A stretch of 64,000 nt of DNA from Myroides pelagicus (GTDB lineage: Bacteria > Bacteroidota > Bacteroidia > Flavobacteriales > Flavobacteriaceae). Shown in pieces: positions 52,971-61,696 of the stretch (the first letter of the stretch is position 1; each line of letters begins with the position of its first letter). The position numbers and the translations under genes are program-made. The stretch is taken from assembly GCF_009711055.1 (NCBI RefSeq), contig NZ_WMJY01000004.1, positions 1 through 64,000 on the forward strand. The letters run 5' to 3'. The notes beneath the pieces are model-generated. The model made no database searches. It worked only from the letters and a program-made list of their open reading frames with translations, and had not been told where the DNA came from.

Positions 52971-54101
52971 TTAATTTTTTAATATTTCAACTTCATCGAT
53001 ATATAAAGTACTGCCTATTGCTCCGTTAAATAGACTTCCTTCTTCACTTGAGGAGAATACTAAAGCAAGTTTATACTTTTTATTTGCATCATATGTTTTT
53101 CCTTCAACATATTCAAAAGGTATTTCAAATAGGGTCCAAGTATTTGTTTCTATTTTTAATTCCTTAGGAATACGTGCAATTGAAACAATTTTGTCATCTT
53201 TAAAGTCATGGTCTCCAAAGAGGAAATCATCAATTCCAGCTTCGAAAAGTATTGCGTAAGCATCCCATCTATCTTCAGTTATTTTGTTCTTTTCAGTATT
53301 ATTGATTTCAAAGTTATCACCGCGTTTGTATTTGAAAAAACCTCGTAGAATTGTAGGTTCGTAGTTAAAGTCCATACCAAACTTAGTTCCTTTAAGCGGT
53401 TTACTAACCGCTGTACTTAAGTCAAATTCTCCCAAGAAAAGATTACCCGCTGCTAGTGGGCTACCCATTATTGGTCCTAGTGGAGCAGTAGATTGTGTCG
53501 TTAGTTTTAGGCCTGTCCCTATAAATCCTTCAGTTGTAGCTGCAGTAGGGAAATTTTCTGGTTTTTTAGCATTTTCCTCTGATCCATCAGTCATAGCATA
53601 ACCAATATTTCCACTTGCCCATTCGAAGAGTTCTTTTTCTTCATGTGTAGCATCGTCTAGTTGTGTTTCATAGAATACATGGTAGTAGTCATTACCATAA
53701 AACCCTCCAGCAACTTCTCTGAATTTGTCAAAGTGATATATTGTAGAAATTTCTGCATTGATGAATTCTACTTTATATGTTTTTGACCACTGCTTGCTTT
53801 CTGAGAATACTTCATAGGTTAGAGGTCCGTTGCTAAAGTCCCTAGCTGATCCGTTCGCAGGTACTATTGTTGCTCCAGGAGTTAGTTTGAATTCTGGCGC
53901 TACTTTAGTAAGGTCTAATGACTTGGAAACTCTAAAAGTTACTTTGTCATTTGATACAATTGGTGCGGTTAATAAAAATTCCTTTCCAATATTTGCCATT
54001 TCAATGTCAGCTTCATTATTTTCAGCTTCATCTTTTATACAAGAAGTAAAGATAAACGTTGTTGCCAATACCAAAGCTTGGAATAAATGGTTTATTCGCA
54101 T
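52971..54101 (-). CDS. PCMD-domain surface lipoprotein, cassette copy 1
   Basis: Lipoprotein of 376 aa with lipobox IFTSC (Cys21). The residues right after it (CIKDE) fit the K-(D/E)-(D/E) signal that sends Bacteroidota lipoproteins to the cell surface. An N-terminal beta-sandwich-like part (about 40-115) is followed by a PCMD-type (putative carbohydrate metabolism) domain, about 120-376, ending STLYIDEVEILKN. Paralog of the protein at 55233. The domain name does not prove sugar binding. It is co-transcribed with a small beta-barrel. Confidence 0.8.
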   Translation of the reverse strand: MRINHLFQALVLATTFIFTSCIKDEAENNEADIEMANIGKEFLLTAPIVSNDKVTFRVSKSLDLTKVAPEFKLTPGATIVPANGSARDFSNGPLTYEVFSESKQWSKTYKVEFINAEISTIYHFDKFREVAGGFYGNDYYHVFYETQLDDATHEEKELFEWASGNIGYAMTDGSEENAKKPENFPTAATTEGFIGTGLKLTTQSTAPLGPIMGSPLAAGNLFLGEFDLSTAVSKPLKGTKFGMDFNYEPTILRGFFKYKRGDNFEINNTEKNKITEDRWDAYAILFEAGIDDFLFGDHDFKDDKIVSIARIPKELKIETNTWTLFEIPFEYVEGKTYDANKKYKLALVFSSSEEGSLFNGAIGSTLYIDEVEILKN

Positions 54102-54186
54102 AAAATCATCATTTTGTTAATTAGTAAATTGTGTAAAATATGTGTAGAACGCTTTGTATATGTTTAGTTCTGGACAAAGCGAACTG

Positions 54187-54194
54187 CAAAATTA
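54187..54194 (-). promoter_or_regulatory. Candidate -7 box of cassette copy 1
   Basis: The minus strand reads TAATTTTG, a TAnnTTTG match 86 bases before the lipoprotein ATG. Confidence 0.5.
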
Positions 54195-54399
54195 CTAATT
54201 AATCTGTTCTTGTATTTTAGGTGCGAATATCACTTTATTGATATAGTGCGTACTTTGAAGAGTTATTGATTCAAAAAAGTGCTTGTTTCGATTAATTTGC
54301 TATTAATTGTCTGAAAATAGCAGAAAGTAGTTAAACGTTACAATATAAGTGGTTTTAGTATAAATTTAAACTATATAACAATGACTTTTGTAAAAAAGA

Positions 54400-54429
54400 A
54401 AGAGGATCAACATTGTTATTGATCCTCTT
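54400..54429 (-). terminator. Terminator of cassette copy 2
   Basis: AAGAGGATCAA (54400-54410) and TTGATCCTCTT (54419-54429) are perfect complements. On the minus strand a T-rich tail follows. Confidence 0.85.
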
Positions 54430-54442
54430 GGTCATTATTTTT

Positions 54443-55228
54443 TTAGAATTGATAGGCAAAGCCGATATTAGCATAGATGTTATACATCTTGAAGGTAATG
54501 GCGTCAAAATCTTTTTTAAATACTTGATTTAACCCCCAATTAAGGTCGCCAAATAGTCGTAAGTGAGCATTTAGCTTGTATTCTCCTCCTACTTGAATTC
54601 CGAATTGAAATCTATTGAGGTCATCAGAAAAGTCGTAATCACCTCTAGCATTTCCTTCAAATTCTACTGGTGTACCAATTGGAGAGTCTTCTCTTAATAC
54701 TCCATTATACACGTATCCAGTAAAATCTCTATCAATGAGTCCTGAAAAATAGAAGCCTCCATAGGTGTTCCATTGACTGGACACATTATAGGTTAATAAG
54801 ATTGGAAAAGTGATATAAGAGTTTTTCATAGTGGTCTTAACATTTCCAGTGAAATATCCTTTTGTGTATTTACCATCTCCTTCATCGAGCTTCGTATAGT
54901 AGTTTTTTACACGGGCATCTGTTTTCATTCCTCTTCCTTCCATGCGCAGTCCTGTTCGAAATCCCCATTTATGATCATCAGTAAGCCATTTGGTAATATT
55001 AGCTTCTAATCCAAGTTGCATCGTAGGGTTGTAGCTATTAACTTCTCTTATTTGAGCAGGGAACCCTAAAGGAGTACTTCCTCCAATACTGAATTGTCCT
55101 CTGATTTGGTATTCTGTATTTGTCGTAAAAAATTCTTTAAATTTATTCGTATGTCCCTCTTGAGCTGTTGATAATACACTACTCCCAAGAATCATTAGCA
55201 AACAGGTTACATAATGATGTGTTTTCAT
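54443..55228 (-). CDS. Outer membrane beta-barrel protein, cassette copy 2
   Basis: Protein of 261 aa. The ATG at 55228 (MKTHHYVTCLLMILGSS) gives a normal signal peptide ending STAQ, as in copy 1; ATGs at 55240 and 55255 would overlap the lipoprotein gene. It shares the barrel motifs and the terminal YQF with the protein at 52174. It is preceded by its PCMD lipoprotein gene with a 4-base gap. Confidence 0.82.
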   Translation of the reverse strand: MKTHHYVTCLLMILGSSVLSTAQEGHTNKFKEFFTTNTEYQIRGQFSIGGSTPLGFPAQIREVNSYNPTMQLGLEANITKWLTDDHKWGFRTGLRMEGRGMKTDARVKNYYTKLDEGDGKYTKGYFTGNVKTTMKNSYITFPILLTYNVSSQWNTYGGFYFSGLIDRDFTGYVYNGVLREDSPIGTPVEFEGNARGDYDFSDDLNRFQFGIQVGGEYKLNAHLRLFGDLNWGLNQVFKKDFDAITFKMYNIYANIGFAYQF

Positions 55229-55232
55229 CCTT

Positions 55233-56327
55233 TTATTCATCGTTATCTGTTTCATATACTAATTCTATTTCATCGACTAGTAAAGTACTGCCAATAGCTC
55301 CTTTGAACTCTGCGCCATCTATACTTGAGGTCATTACGATTGCTAAAACATATTCTTTTTTAGGATCGTACGTCTTCCCTTCTAATAGTTTGAATGGAGC
55401 ATTAAATTCAGTCCATTGAGGTGTTTCTACTCTATCATTTTCATTTATTCTTGCGATGGCTATATTTCTTGGATCTTCAAAATTGTGATCTCCAGTAAGG
55501 TAGTTGTCTTTTTTACGAGCTTCGAATACTATGGCATAAATATCAAAACTATCTTTCGCGCCTTTTACTTCATTGAAGTTTTTATCCGTAACTATTGATC
55601 CAGCTGTGTACTTGAAGGTTCCTCTAAGTCCTGTCGGTAATGCGCCTGTGTAGGGTAGACCAAATTTTGTTGATTTCAACGTATTAAATATATTAAGCTT
55701 AAACGTGCCTAAGAAAAGATTTCCTGCAGCAATAGGATTTCCTGCTAGTTCTCCTGATTTTGAAGTATAGACTGTTTGCATTTTTACGGAGAGCCCACCT
55801 CTTCGTCCTGGGGCTATTGTTGTAGGGTATCCTTCGGGAGGTGTACTTCCCGCAACTGTTACATAGCCTTCATTACCACTATCCCAGTCATAAATATTAT
55901 CGCCGTTTGTGCCAATTTCATAGAAACGATAGTATCTATTTTTGTTGGTAAGTTCTGCATTGTTAAATGTATAACGCGTGCTCAACTCATCACTCGTAAA
56001 ACTAACTGTATATGTTTTCTTCCATTGTGTATCTTGGGCAGTGATCGTTACATTTTGACTATTTGTAAAGTCTCTAGTAGTTCCGTTTGGAGGGTACATT
56101 GTAGCATTGGGAGATATGATAAAAAAAGGGGATTGCTTTTCTAAATCAACATTTGATTTTACCTTGAATTCAATGGTTTTATTGGTTATAATAGGAGCCG
56201 TTTTTAGGTATTCGCTTGGAATATAAGCCTCAAGAATATCTGCGTTTGTATCCAGCTCTTCTTCTTTGATACAAGAGCTAAATAACAAGGGTATGGCTAG
56301 TAAAAAAGGTCTAACAAATTTTATCAT
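55233..56327 (-). CDS. PCMD-domain surface lipoprotein, cassette copy 2
   Basis: Lipoprotein of 364 aa with lipobox LFSSC (Cys19) followed by IKEEE, again fitting the surface-export signal K-(D/E)-(D/E). Domain order matches copy 1: an N-terminal beta part with NATMYPPNGTTRDF, then a PCMD-type domain with AGNLFLGTFKLN, GTFKY and STLLVDEIELV. The shared PNG-RDF, LFLG-F and VDE-E motifs show an old duplication. It heads the second cassette. Confidence 0.8.
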   Translation of the reverse strand: MIKFVRPFLLAIPLLFSSCIKEEELDTNADILEAYIPSEYLKTAPIITNKTIEFKVKSNVDLEKQSPFFIISPNATMYPPNGTTRDFTNSQNVTITAQDTQWKKTYTVSFTSDELSTRYTFNNAELTNKNRYYRFYEIGTNGDNIYDWDSGNEGYVTVAGSTPPEGYPTTIAPGRRGGLSVKMQTVYTSKSGELAGNPIAAGNLFLGTFKLNIFNTLKSTKFGLPYTGALPTGLRGTFKYTAGSIVTDKNFNEVKGAKDSFDIYAIVFEARKKDNYLTGDHNFEDPRNIAIARINENDRVETPQWTEFNAPFKLLEGKTYDPKKEYVLAIVMTSSIDGAEFKGAIGSTLLVDEIELVYETDNDE

Positions 56328-56479
56328 ATAATTATTTTGGTTTGTCTTTGCAATATTCTTGCCATAACAAGGAAGTATTACCTGTCGATTTTATTATTCA
56401 AGATTATTGTCCGATAAAAATAGAATAATTACAATTATGATGATTAATCCTTTTATAGTTTTTTGTTAAAGATTTTTAA

Positions 56480-56519
56480 AACAGCAAAAAGGCACTATAA
56501 TTTGTGCCTTTTTGCTGTT
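56480..56519 (-). terminator. Terminator of the GNAT-nitrilase gene
   Basis: Arms 56480-56495 and 56504-56519 pair over 16 bp (core AAAAAGGCAC) around an 8-base loop. Confidence 0.85.
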
Positions 56520-56534
56520 GTTAATGAGATTGTA

Positions 56535-58061
56535 TTATTTTAATTTGAGTGTTTCGTATAAGTCTAAACGTCTGTTTTTCATGATTTGAACACTACCGTG
56601 TTCGTGTAATTCTTTCAGTAAATGTACATCAACGTCAACGATTAAAGTCATCTCAGTATTTGGTGTAGCTTCAGCTTTTACTCCATTCGTAGGGAACGCA
56701 AAGTCAGAAGGTGTAAACACAGCTGCTTGTGCGAACTGTATATCCATGTTGTTTACTTTTGGTAAGTTCCCAACACATCCTGCGATGGCAACGTAACACT
56801 CGTTTTCGATCGCTCTTGCCGCCGCACAGTTTCTTACTCGTGTATATCCATTTTGTGTATCTGTCAAGAATGGTACAAATAGAATATCCATCCCTTCTTG
56901 GGCTAGCAAACGGGATAATTCAGGGAATTCCACATCATAACAAATCATTATACCAATTTTTCCACAGTCAGTGTCGAAGGTTTGTATTTTTGAGCCTCCT
57001 TGCATTCCCCAATAGTGTATTTCGTTTGGCGTGATATGTATTTTCTGATACATTTCATAGGACCCATCTCGCTTACAAAGGAAACCAACATTGTATAGTA
57101 CACCATCAACTAAGTGAGGCATACTTCCTGTAATTATGTTGATATTATAAGAAATAGCGAACTCTTGAAACTTTTTGCGTATCGGTGTTGTATAACGTGC
57201 TAATTCTCGTATTGCCTCAGCTTCTGAAAGGTGATTATAGTCAGCCATTAAAGGGGCCGTGAATAGCTCAGGAAATAGAGCAAAGTCACTTTCATAATCG
57301 GATACAGCATTAATGAAGAATTCTGCTTGATCGAAGAACTCGTCTAGGTCATTCAGTGGGCGCATTTGCCATTGGATTAGTCCTAGTCGGATCACACTTT
57401 TCTTAGTGTTGATTAACTGTACTTCTTTTTCATAATAAATGTTATTCCATTCTAACAATACTGCATAATCTTTTGAACTGACATCTCCTTCTAGGTAATT
57501 GCGCATCAAACGTACCATGTGAAAGTCATTTGCCATTTGAAATGACATCACAGGATCGTGTATTTCTTTAGTTTTTACTTTTTCTAAGTATTGTTTAGGT
57601 GTTAATTCATCAGCAAACTTAGAGTAGTTTGGAATTCGACCAGCGAATACGATAGATTTTAAATTTAATTGCTCACAAAGTTCTTTACGGGCATCATATA
57701 AACGTCTTCCTAAGCGTAATCCTCTATATTTTGGATGAATAAAGACATCAATACCATAAAGGACATTTCCTTCTGGATCGTGAGTGTCAAACGTACTGTA
57801 TCCTGTGATCTGATCATAGGTATGGGCAGACATAGCTTTCTTTTCATCAATAATCAAAGATAGTGCAGAGCCTACAACTACATTGTCTACTAAAATTACT
57901 AATTGACCTTCAGGAAAAACATCTAATAGCTTTTCTATCTCGTCTTTATCCCAATATGGGTCTTCCAAACCTTTATAAGATTCGAGCATTGAACGTTTAA
58001 GTTCTATATAATCGTCAATCTGTAGATTTCGTAGCTCAATCTTATTAATTGTATTATCCAT
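56535..58061 (-). CDS. GNAT acetyltransferase-nitrilase fusion protein
   Basis: Cytosolic protein of 508 aa. The ATG at 58061 (MDNTINKIELRN) is preferred to an in-frame TTG at 58076. The N-terminal GNAT domain (about 1-205) has HPKYRGLRLGRRLYD, the acetyl-CoA binding loop. The carbon-nitrogen hydrolase domain (about 223-508) has a Glu-Lys-Cys triad: Glu265 in FALFPELF, Lys340 in YQKIHITPNE and Cys374 in MICYDVEFPE. The fused form is known in Bacteroidota and other groups. The amide substrate is unknown. Monocistronic. Confidence 0.92.
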   Translation of the reverse strand: MDNTINKIELRNLQIDDYIELKRSMLESYKGLEDPYWDKDEIEKLLDVFPEGQLVILVDNVVVGSALSLIIDEKKAMSAHTYDQITGYSTFDTHDPEGNVLYGIDVFIHPKYRGLRLGRRLYDARKELCEQLNLKSIVFAGRIPNYSKFADELTPKQYLEKVKTKEIHDPVMSFQMANDFHMVRLMRNYLEGDVSSKDYAVLLEWNNIYYEKEVQLINTKKSVIRLGLIQWQMRPLNDLDEFFDQAEFFINAVSDYESDFALFPELFTAPLMADYNHLSEAEAIRELARYTTPIRKKFQEFAISYNINIITGSMPHLVDGVLYNVGFLCKRDGSYEMYQKIHITPNEIHYWGMQGGSKIQTFDTDCGKIGIMICYDVEFPELSRLLAQEGMDILFVPFLTDTQNGYTRVRNCAAARAIENECYVAIAGCVGNLPKVNNMDIQFAQAAVFTPSDFAFPTNGVKAEATPNTEMTLIVDVDVHLLKELHEHGSVQIMKNRRLDLYETLKLK

Positions 58062-58218
58062 GATTTTTTCTTGCAATTTACAAAGATTTAAAGATAGCTG
58101 TAGAGTAAAATAGATAAAATATTTGTAAAAATGTTAATTTCTGGTGTGTTTTTTGTGGTTGATTAGTACAGTAATACCACTTTTTATTCCTGAACTATTA
58201 ATCTAAAATTATATAATT

Positions 58219-58554
58219 ATGAGTTCATTAAAAAATCGCGTGCAGTTAATTGGACGTGTTGGTCAAGATCTTGATTTGAAACGTTTTGAAAGCGATAATA
58301 TTCGCGCCAGTTTCTCTATTGCGATCAATGAAGTGTATTACAACGAAAAAAATGAGCGAGTGGAAAACACCCAGTGGCACAATGTCATTCTATGGGGAAA
58401 ATTAGCTGAGATTGCAGAGAAATTTGTTGTAAAAGGAAAAGAAGTTGCTATTGAAGGTAAGTTGGTTAATCGGTCATTTACGGATAAGGAAGGCAATAAA
58501 AAGTATATTACTGAAATAGTGGTTGGTGAGTTATTGTTATTGGGTAGTAAATAA
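58219..58554 (+). CDS. ssb: Single-stranded DNA-binding protein without acidic tail
   Basis: SSB of 111 aa. The OB-fold is complete (NRVQLIGRVGQDLDLKRFES, and ENTQWHNVILWGKLAEIAEKF), but the protein ends right after it with LLLLGSK. The usual flexible linker and acidic tip that recruit partner proteins are missing. Short SSBs of this kind are often second copies, for example in competence or plasmid contexts, so another full-length ssb is likely elsewhere in the genome. Confidence 0.88.
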   Translation: MSSLKNRVQLIGRVGQDLDLKRFESDNIRASFSIAINEVYYNEKNERVENTQWHNVILWGKLAEIAEKFVVKGKEVAIEGKLVNRSFTDKEGNKKYITEIVVGELLLLGSK

Positions 58555-58687
58555 GCTTCTTTTTTTATATTCTAACACAAGGGTACTTATATGGTGTGTT
58601 TTTTGATACCTGTTTAAGTACTCTTATTTTATTTAAACAAAGCAAGGGTAAAAATAGTAACTTGCATAAAACTATAAATTTCTTACG

Positions 58688-59377
58688 GTGATTTCTATTT
58701 TAGTAATTGAAGATGATATTCGAGTAGCTGAATTATTGCAGCGCAGTTTGGAAGAACAGCACTATCATGTAGATGTTGTATACGATGGGTATATGGGAAG
58801 AAGGTTAGCGCTACAGCGTACGTACGATTTGATTATTACAGATGTGATTCTCCCCAAAATCAATGGGATTGATTTATGTAAGGAGTTGAAGAGGGAATTA
58901 CCTCATATACCTATAGTCATGTTGACGGCTCTTGGGACTACAGATGATAAAGTAGAAGGATTTGATGCAGGAGCAGATGATTATCTTGTAAAGCCTTTTG
59001 AATTGAGGGAATTATATGTACGTATAAGGGCTTTGTTAAAGCGTTTTGAACACAAGAATACAACGCAATCAGCAGTATTGACATACGCTGATATGGCATT
59101 GGATTTAAATGAAAAGAGATTTACTCGTGATGGACAAGAAATACACTTAACTCCCAAAGAGTTTAACCTGTTGCAATATTTTATGGAGAATCCAGAGCGC
59201 GTTTTGTCTCGTAGTGAAATAGCGGAGAAGGTATGGGATACTCATTTTGATACAGGAACAAATTTCATTGATGTATATATTAACTATTTGAGAAAGAAGG
59301 TAGAGATTGACATTAATAATAAATTAATTCACACCAAATCAGGTATGGGTTTTATCCTGAAATTAAATGAAAATTAG
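58688..59377 (+). CDS. OmpR-family response regulator
   Basis: DNA-binding response regulator of 229 aa. It begins at a GTG (58688), giving MISILVIEDD; no ATG gives the full receiver domain. The receiver has Asp9/Asp10, phospho-acceptor Asp52 (IITDVILP) and the switch Lys in YLVKPF. The C-terminal winged-helix domain has LTPKEFNLLQYF. Its stop overlaps the histidine kinase start by 11 bases, so the two are translationally linked. It is the likely binder of the 11-bp spaced sites upstream of mgtC at 61508-61551. Confidence 0.93.
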   Translation: MISILVIEDDIRVAELLQRSLEEQHYHVDVVYDGYMGRRLALQRTYDLIITDVILPKINGIDLCKELKRELPHIPIVMLTALGTTDDKVEGFDAGADDYLVKPFELRELYVRIRALLKRFEHKNTTQSAVLTYADMALDLNEKRFTRDGQEIHLTPKEFNLLQYFMENPERVLSRSEIAEKVWDTHFDTGTNFIDVYINYLRKKVEIDINNKLIHTKSGMGFILKLNEN

Positions 59378-60734
59378 AACACGCTTAACTTTACTTTTTA
59401 CTGTACTTGTCGCTTCCTTGTTTATAGTTTTTGCCAGTATTTTATATTGGTCTTCTGCACAGCATAGAGAAAATGAGTTCTATGGGCAGTTAGAACGTGA
59501 GGCTATAACGAAAGCTAAATTATTTTTTGAGGCCAAAGTAAAACCTCAAACACTACATCGTATCTATAAGAATAATAGCCAACACATCAACGAGGTTGAA
59601 GTAGCCATTTATAACCGTGCGTTTGAATTACTGTACCACGATGATGTTGAGATTGATCGCGTTAAGGAAACTGAAGAAATGTTAGCTTCTATTATTGCAA
59701 ATAAGATATTGCACTTTGAACAAGAAGAATGGCAGGTCGTAGGTTTGCGACTTACTTTTGACGATAAAGATTATATTATTACAGCTGCTGCCTACGATGA
59801 ATATGGTTTTACGAAACTTCAAAATTTATTATATACTATCGCTGTACTGGCTTTATTATCTATTATTGTTATTGGTACAGCTGGAGTTTTTTTTGCGAAT
59901 AGGGCTTTATCTCCTATTAAAAAAATGATTAATGAAGTTAATGAGATAACTGCGACTAGTCTAAACTTGCGATTGAGCCACGAACAAAATAAGGACGAAT
60001 TAGCTCTATTGGCAAATACGTTTAATGAGATGCTCAACCGGCTGGAATATTCTTTTGATGCACAGAAGCAGTTTGTTTCCAATATCTCACATGAACTTCG
60101 TACACCATTAGCCGCTATTATTGCTGAACTAGAGCTGTCTTTAGCAAAGGAGCAAACAAGAGAGCAATATGTAATGACGATTGAAAATGCTCTAGCCGAT
60201 GCGAGGCGATTAGTTCGACTGTCAAATAGTTTATTGGATTTCGCTAAGGCAAGTTATGACCCTACAGAAATAGCTTTTAAACCGGTATGCTTAGATGAGG
60301 TTGTGTTAGATGCTTGTCAGAAACTGCAACGCATTAATAAATCTTATAAGTTTAGTTTTTTTATTGAGGATTCGGTTAGCCGAGAAGAGATGATGGTTGT
60401 TTCTGCTAATCTTTATCTAATTCAAGTTGCCTTCGTGAATTTACTTGAAAATGCATGTAAATATTCTGAAAACGAGCAATGTAATGTATCAATTTTATAT
60501 AAGGACAATCACTTAATAGTCAAAGTTAGTGATACGGGTATAGGGATTAAACCTGAGGATATGGAAGCCATTTTTGTACCTTTTTACCGTGGAGAGAACG
60601 AGTATTTTAAACAAGGAAATGGTATAGGTTTACCTCTAACGAAGAAAATTATAGACCTTCACAAGGCAAGGATTGCCGTAGAGTCTTTAGTAGGAAAGGG
60701 AACTACATTTACTATTCATTTTCCACCAGGCTAA
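59367..60734 (+). CDS. Sensor histidine kinase
   Basis: Membrane-bound kinase of 455 aa paired with the preceding regulator. Two membrane helices (about 9-30 and 157-178) enclose a periplasmic sensor region of about 125 aa with no recognisable ligand motif. A HAMP domain (about 178-230) leads to the dimerisation helix with phospho-acceptor His242 in SNISHELRTPLAAI. The ATPase has NLLENACKYS (N box), DTGIGI (G1) and GNGIGLPL (G2). Of the type seen with metal or envelope stress regulators. Confidence 0.93.
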   Translation: MKIRTRLTLLFTVLVASLFIVFASILYWSSAQHRENEFYGQLEREAITKAKLFFEAKVKPQTLHRIYKNNSQHINEVEVAIYNRAFELLYHDDVEIDRVKETEEMLASIIANKILHFEQEEWQVVGLRLTFDDKDYIITAAAYDEYGFTKLQNLLYTIAVLALLSIIVIGTAGVFFANRALSPIKKMINEVNEITATSLNLRLSHEQNKDELALLANTFNEMLNRLEYSFDAQKQFVSNISHELRTPLAAIIAELELSLAKEQTREQYVMTIENALADARRLVRLSNSLLDFAKASYDPTEIAFKPVCLDEVVLDACQKLQRINKSYKFSFFIEDSVSREEMMVVSANLYLIQVAFVNLLENACKYSENEQCNVSILYKDNHLIVKVSDTGIGIKPEDMEAIFVPFYRGENEYFKQGNGIGLPLTKKIIDLHKARIAVESLVGKGTTFTIHFPPG

Positions 60735-60942
60735 TTAATTTCTTTTACCCAATTTTGAGGGGATGTGTAGTTAATGTGTATATGTTCTAAAAAAGAAGCT
60801 TACCAAAGCCAATGATATTGGTTGTAATAGTGAAATTCTAAGTATTTTAAAGCTTTTAGTCTTTTTAGGAGTCTATTTATGAGTTAGTTAGTTAGGTAAG
60901 TTGGTCATTTAGGGAAATATTAATTAGGTTACAAAAAAACTG

Positions 60943-60950
60943 TATATTTG
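60943..60950 (+). promoter_or_regulatory. TAnnTTTG box with no gene after it
   Basis: TATATTTG is an exact -7 type match, but no coding sequence follows for more than 700 bases. It may start a small RNA or a long leader. Confidence 0.35.
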
Positions 60951-61507
60951 TATAGTACAAGTTTTAAAGGGGGTATAAATTATACTATTCAAAGCATAGA
61001 AACTTCTCTTTATTTAAGTAAAAAAATCAATACAAGAAAGTGTTTAATCTTCTCATTTTGCCCTATCTGTTTTGTTCAAATAGCTATCAAAAGTACAGCT
61101 AATCCTTGTGTTTACTAAGCTTTGTCCAATGTTTCTCTGAGTGTTCTTCGGTAACCCCCCTGATTTTTGAGACTTCTATCGAAGGTTCTCCGAATAACAC
61201 TTGCATAAACCGTTTTGACCTCCTGATATTGTTGGGTTTGATGCTGGTTCGGTAGTTGTTGAACTAACTTTTCAGAATAAATTATTAAGGCTTTTTGCGA
61301 ACAGTACAATACACCCAACAGAGGTTTGTATTAGCTTATAGATTTATACAAATCAAATATCATTAAAAGATCGATTTTTCTTAATTCAAAAACTTAATAG
61401 GATTGTCTTGGTTTATTATTTATAGCCGTACAAAGGTTTATTGTTTTTATTAAACAAACAATTTTTGAGTTAGGCCCTTGAATGTTTCCTTTTCGTACAC
61501 ATTTAAT

Positions 61508-61551
61508 CTTTCTAATAGAATTCTAATTTTTTTCTAAAAGCTTTCTAATAT
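61508..61551. promoter_or_regulatory. Array of four TTCTAA sites at an 11-bp period
   Basis: TTCTAA starts at 61510, 61521, 61532 and 61543, exactly 11 bases apart. A fifth, inverted copy (TTAGAA) is at 61555-61560, forming CTTTCTAA/TTAGAAAG with the fourth. An 11-bp direct repeat is the typical binding pattern of OmpR/PhoB-family regulators. The array ends about 20 bases before the -7 box at 61572-61579. Confidence 0.75.
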
Positions 61552-61571
61552 GGTTTAGAAAGGGGAGTCAG

Positions 61572-61579
61572 TACTTTTG
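61572..61579 (+). promoter_or_regulatory. Candidate -7 box of mgtC
   Basis: TACTTTTG is an exact TAnnTTTG match. No clear -33 element precedes it, as expected for a promoter needing an activator bound at 61508-61551. It gives a leader of about 110 bases before the mgtC ATG. Confidence 0.6.
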
Positions 61580-61696
61580 CCTCGTCAAAAAATAAAAATA
61601 TGGACACAGAATCCCGATTGTATCACCCCGATTGTTAAACCATCTTTCTGAAAGACAATAATAAAAAGTTGCTCAGGAAGAGCAAAATTTTAAATC

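Larger units (their letters stand above)
54102..54442. other. Non-coding stretch of about 340 bases between the two cassettes
   Basis: Holds the candidate promoter of copy 1 (54187-54194) and the terminator of copy 2 (54400-54429), and otherwise nothing I can recognise. Confidence 0.7.
60735..61696. other. Gene-free stretch of about 960 bases before mgtC
   Basis: Contains a TATATTTG box at 60943-60950 followed by a small palindrome GTATAA-A-TTATAC (60973-60985), the array of four TTCTAA sites (61508-61551), the mgtC promoter box (61572-61579), and a leader with two CCCGATTGT copies (61613-61621, 61627-61635) and the small palindrome TCTTTC-T-GAAAGA (61643-61655). No convincing gene was seen. 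Confidence 0.75.

Noticed and set aside
61115..61318. Minus-strand frame of 67 codons in the gap before mgtC
   Set aside because: It opens with TTG, has no recognisable domain or ribosome-binding site, and looks like random sequence. A decayed transposase end cannot be excluded, but there is no support.
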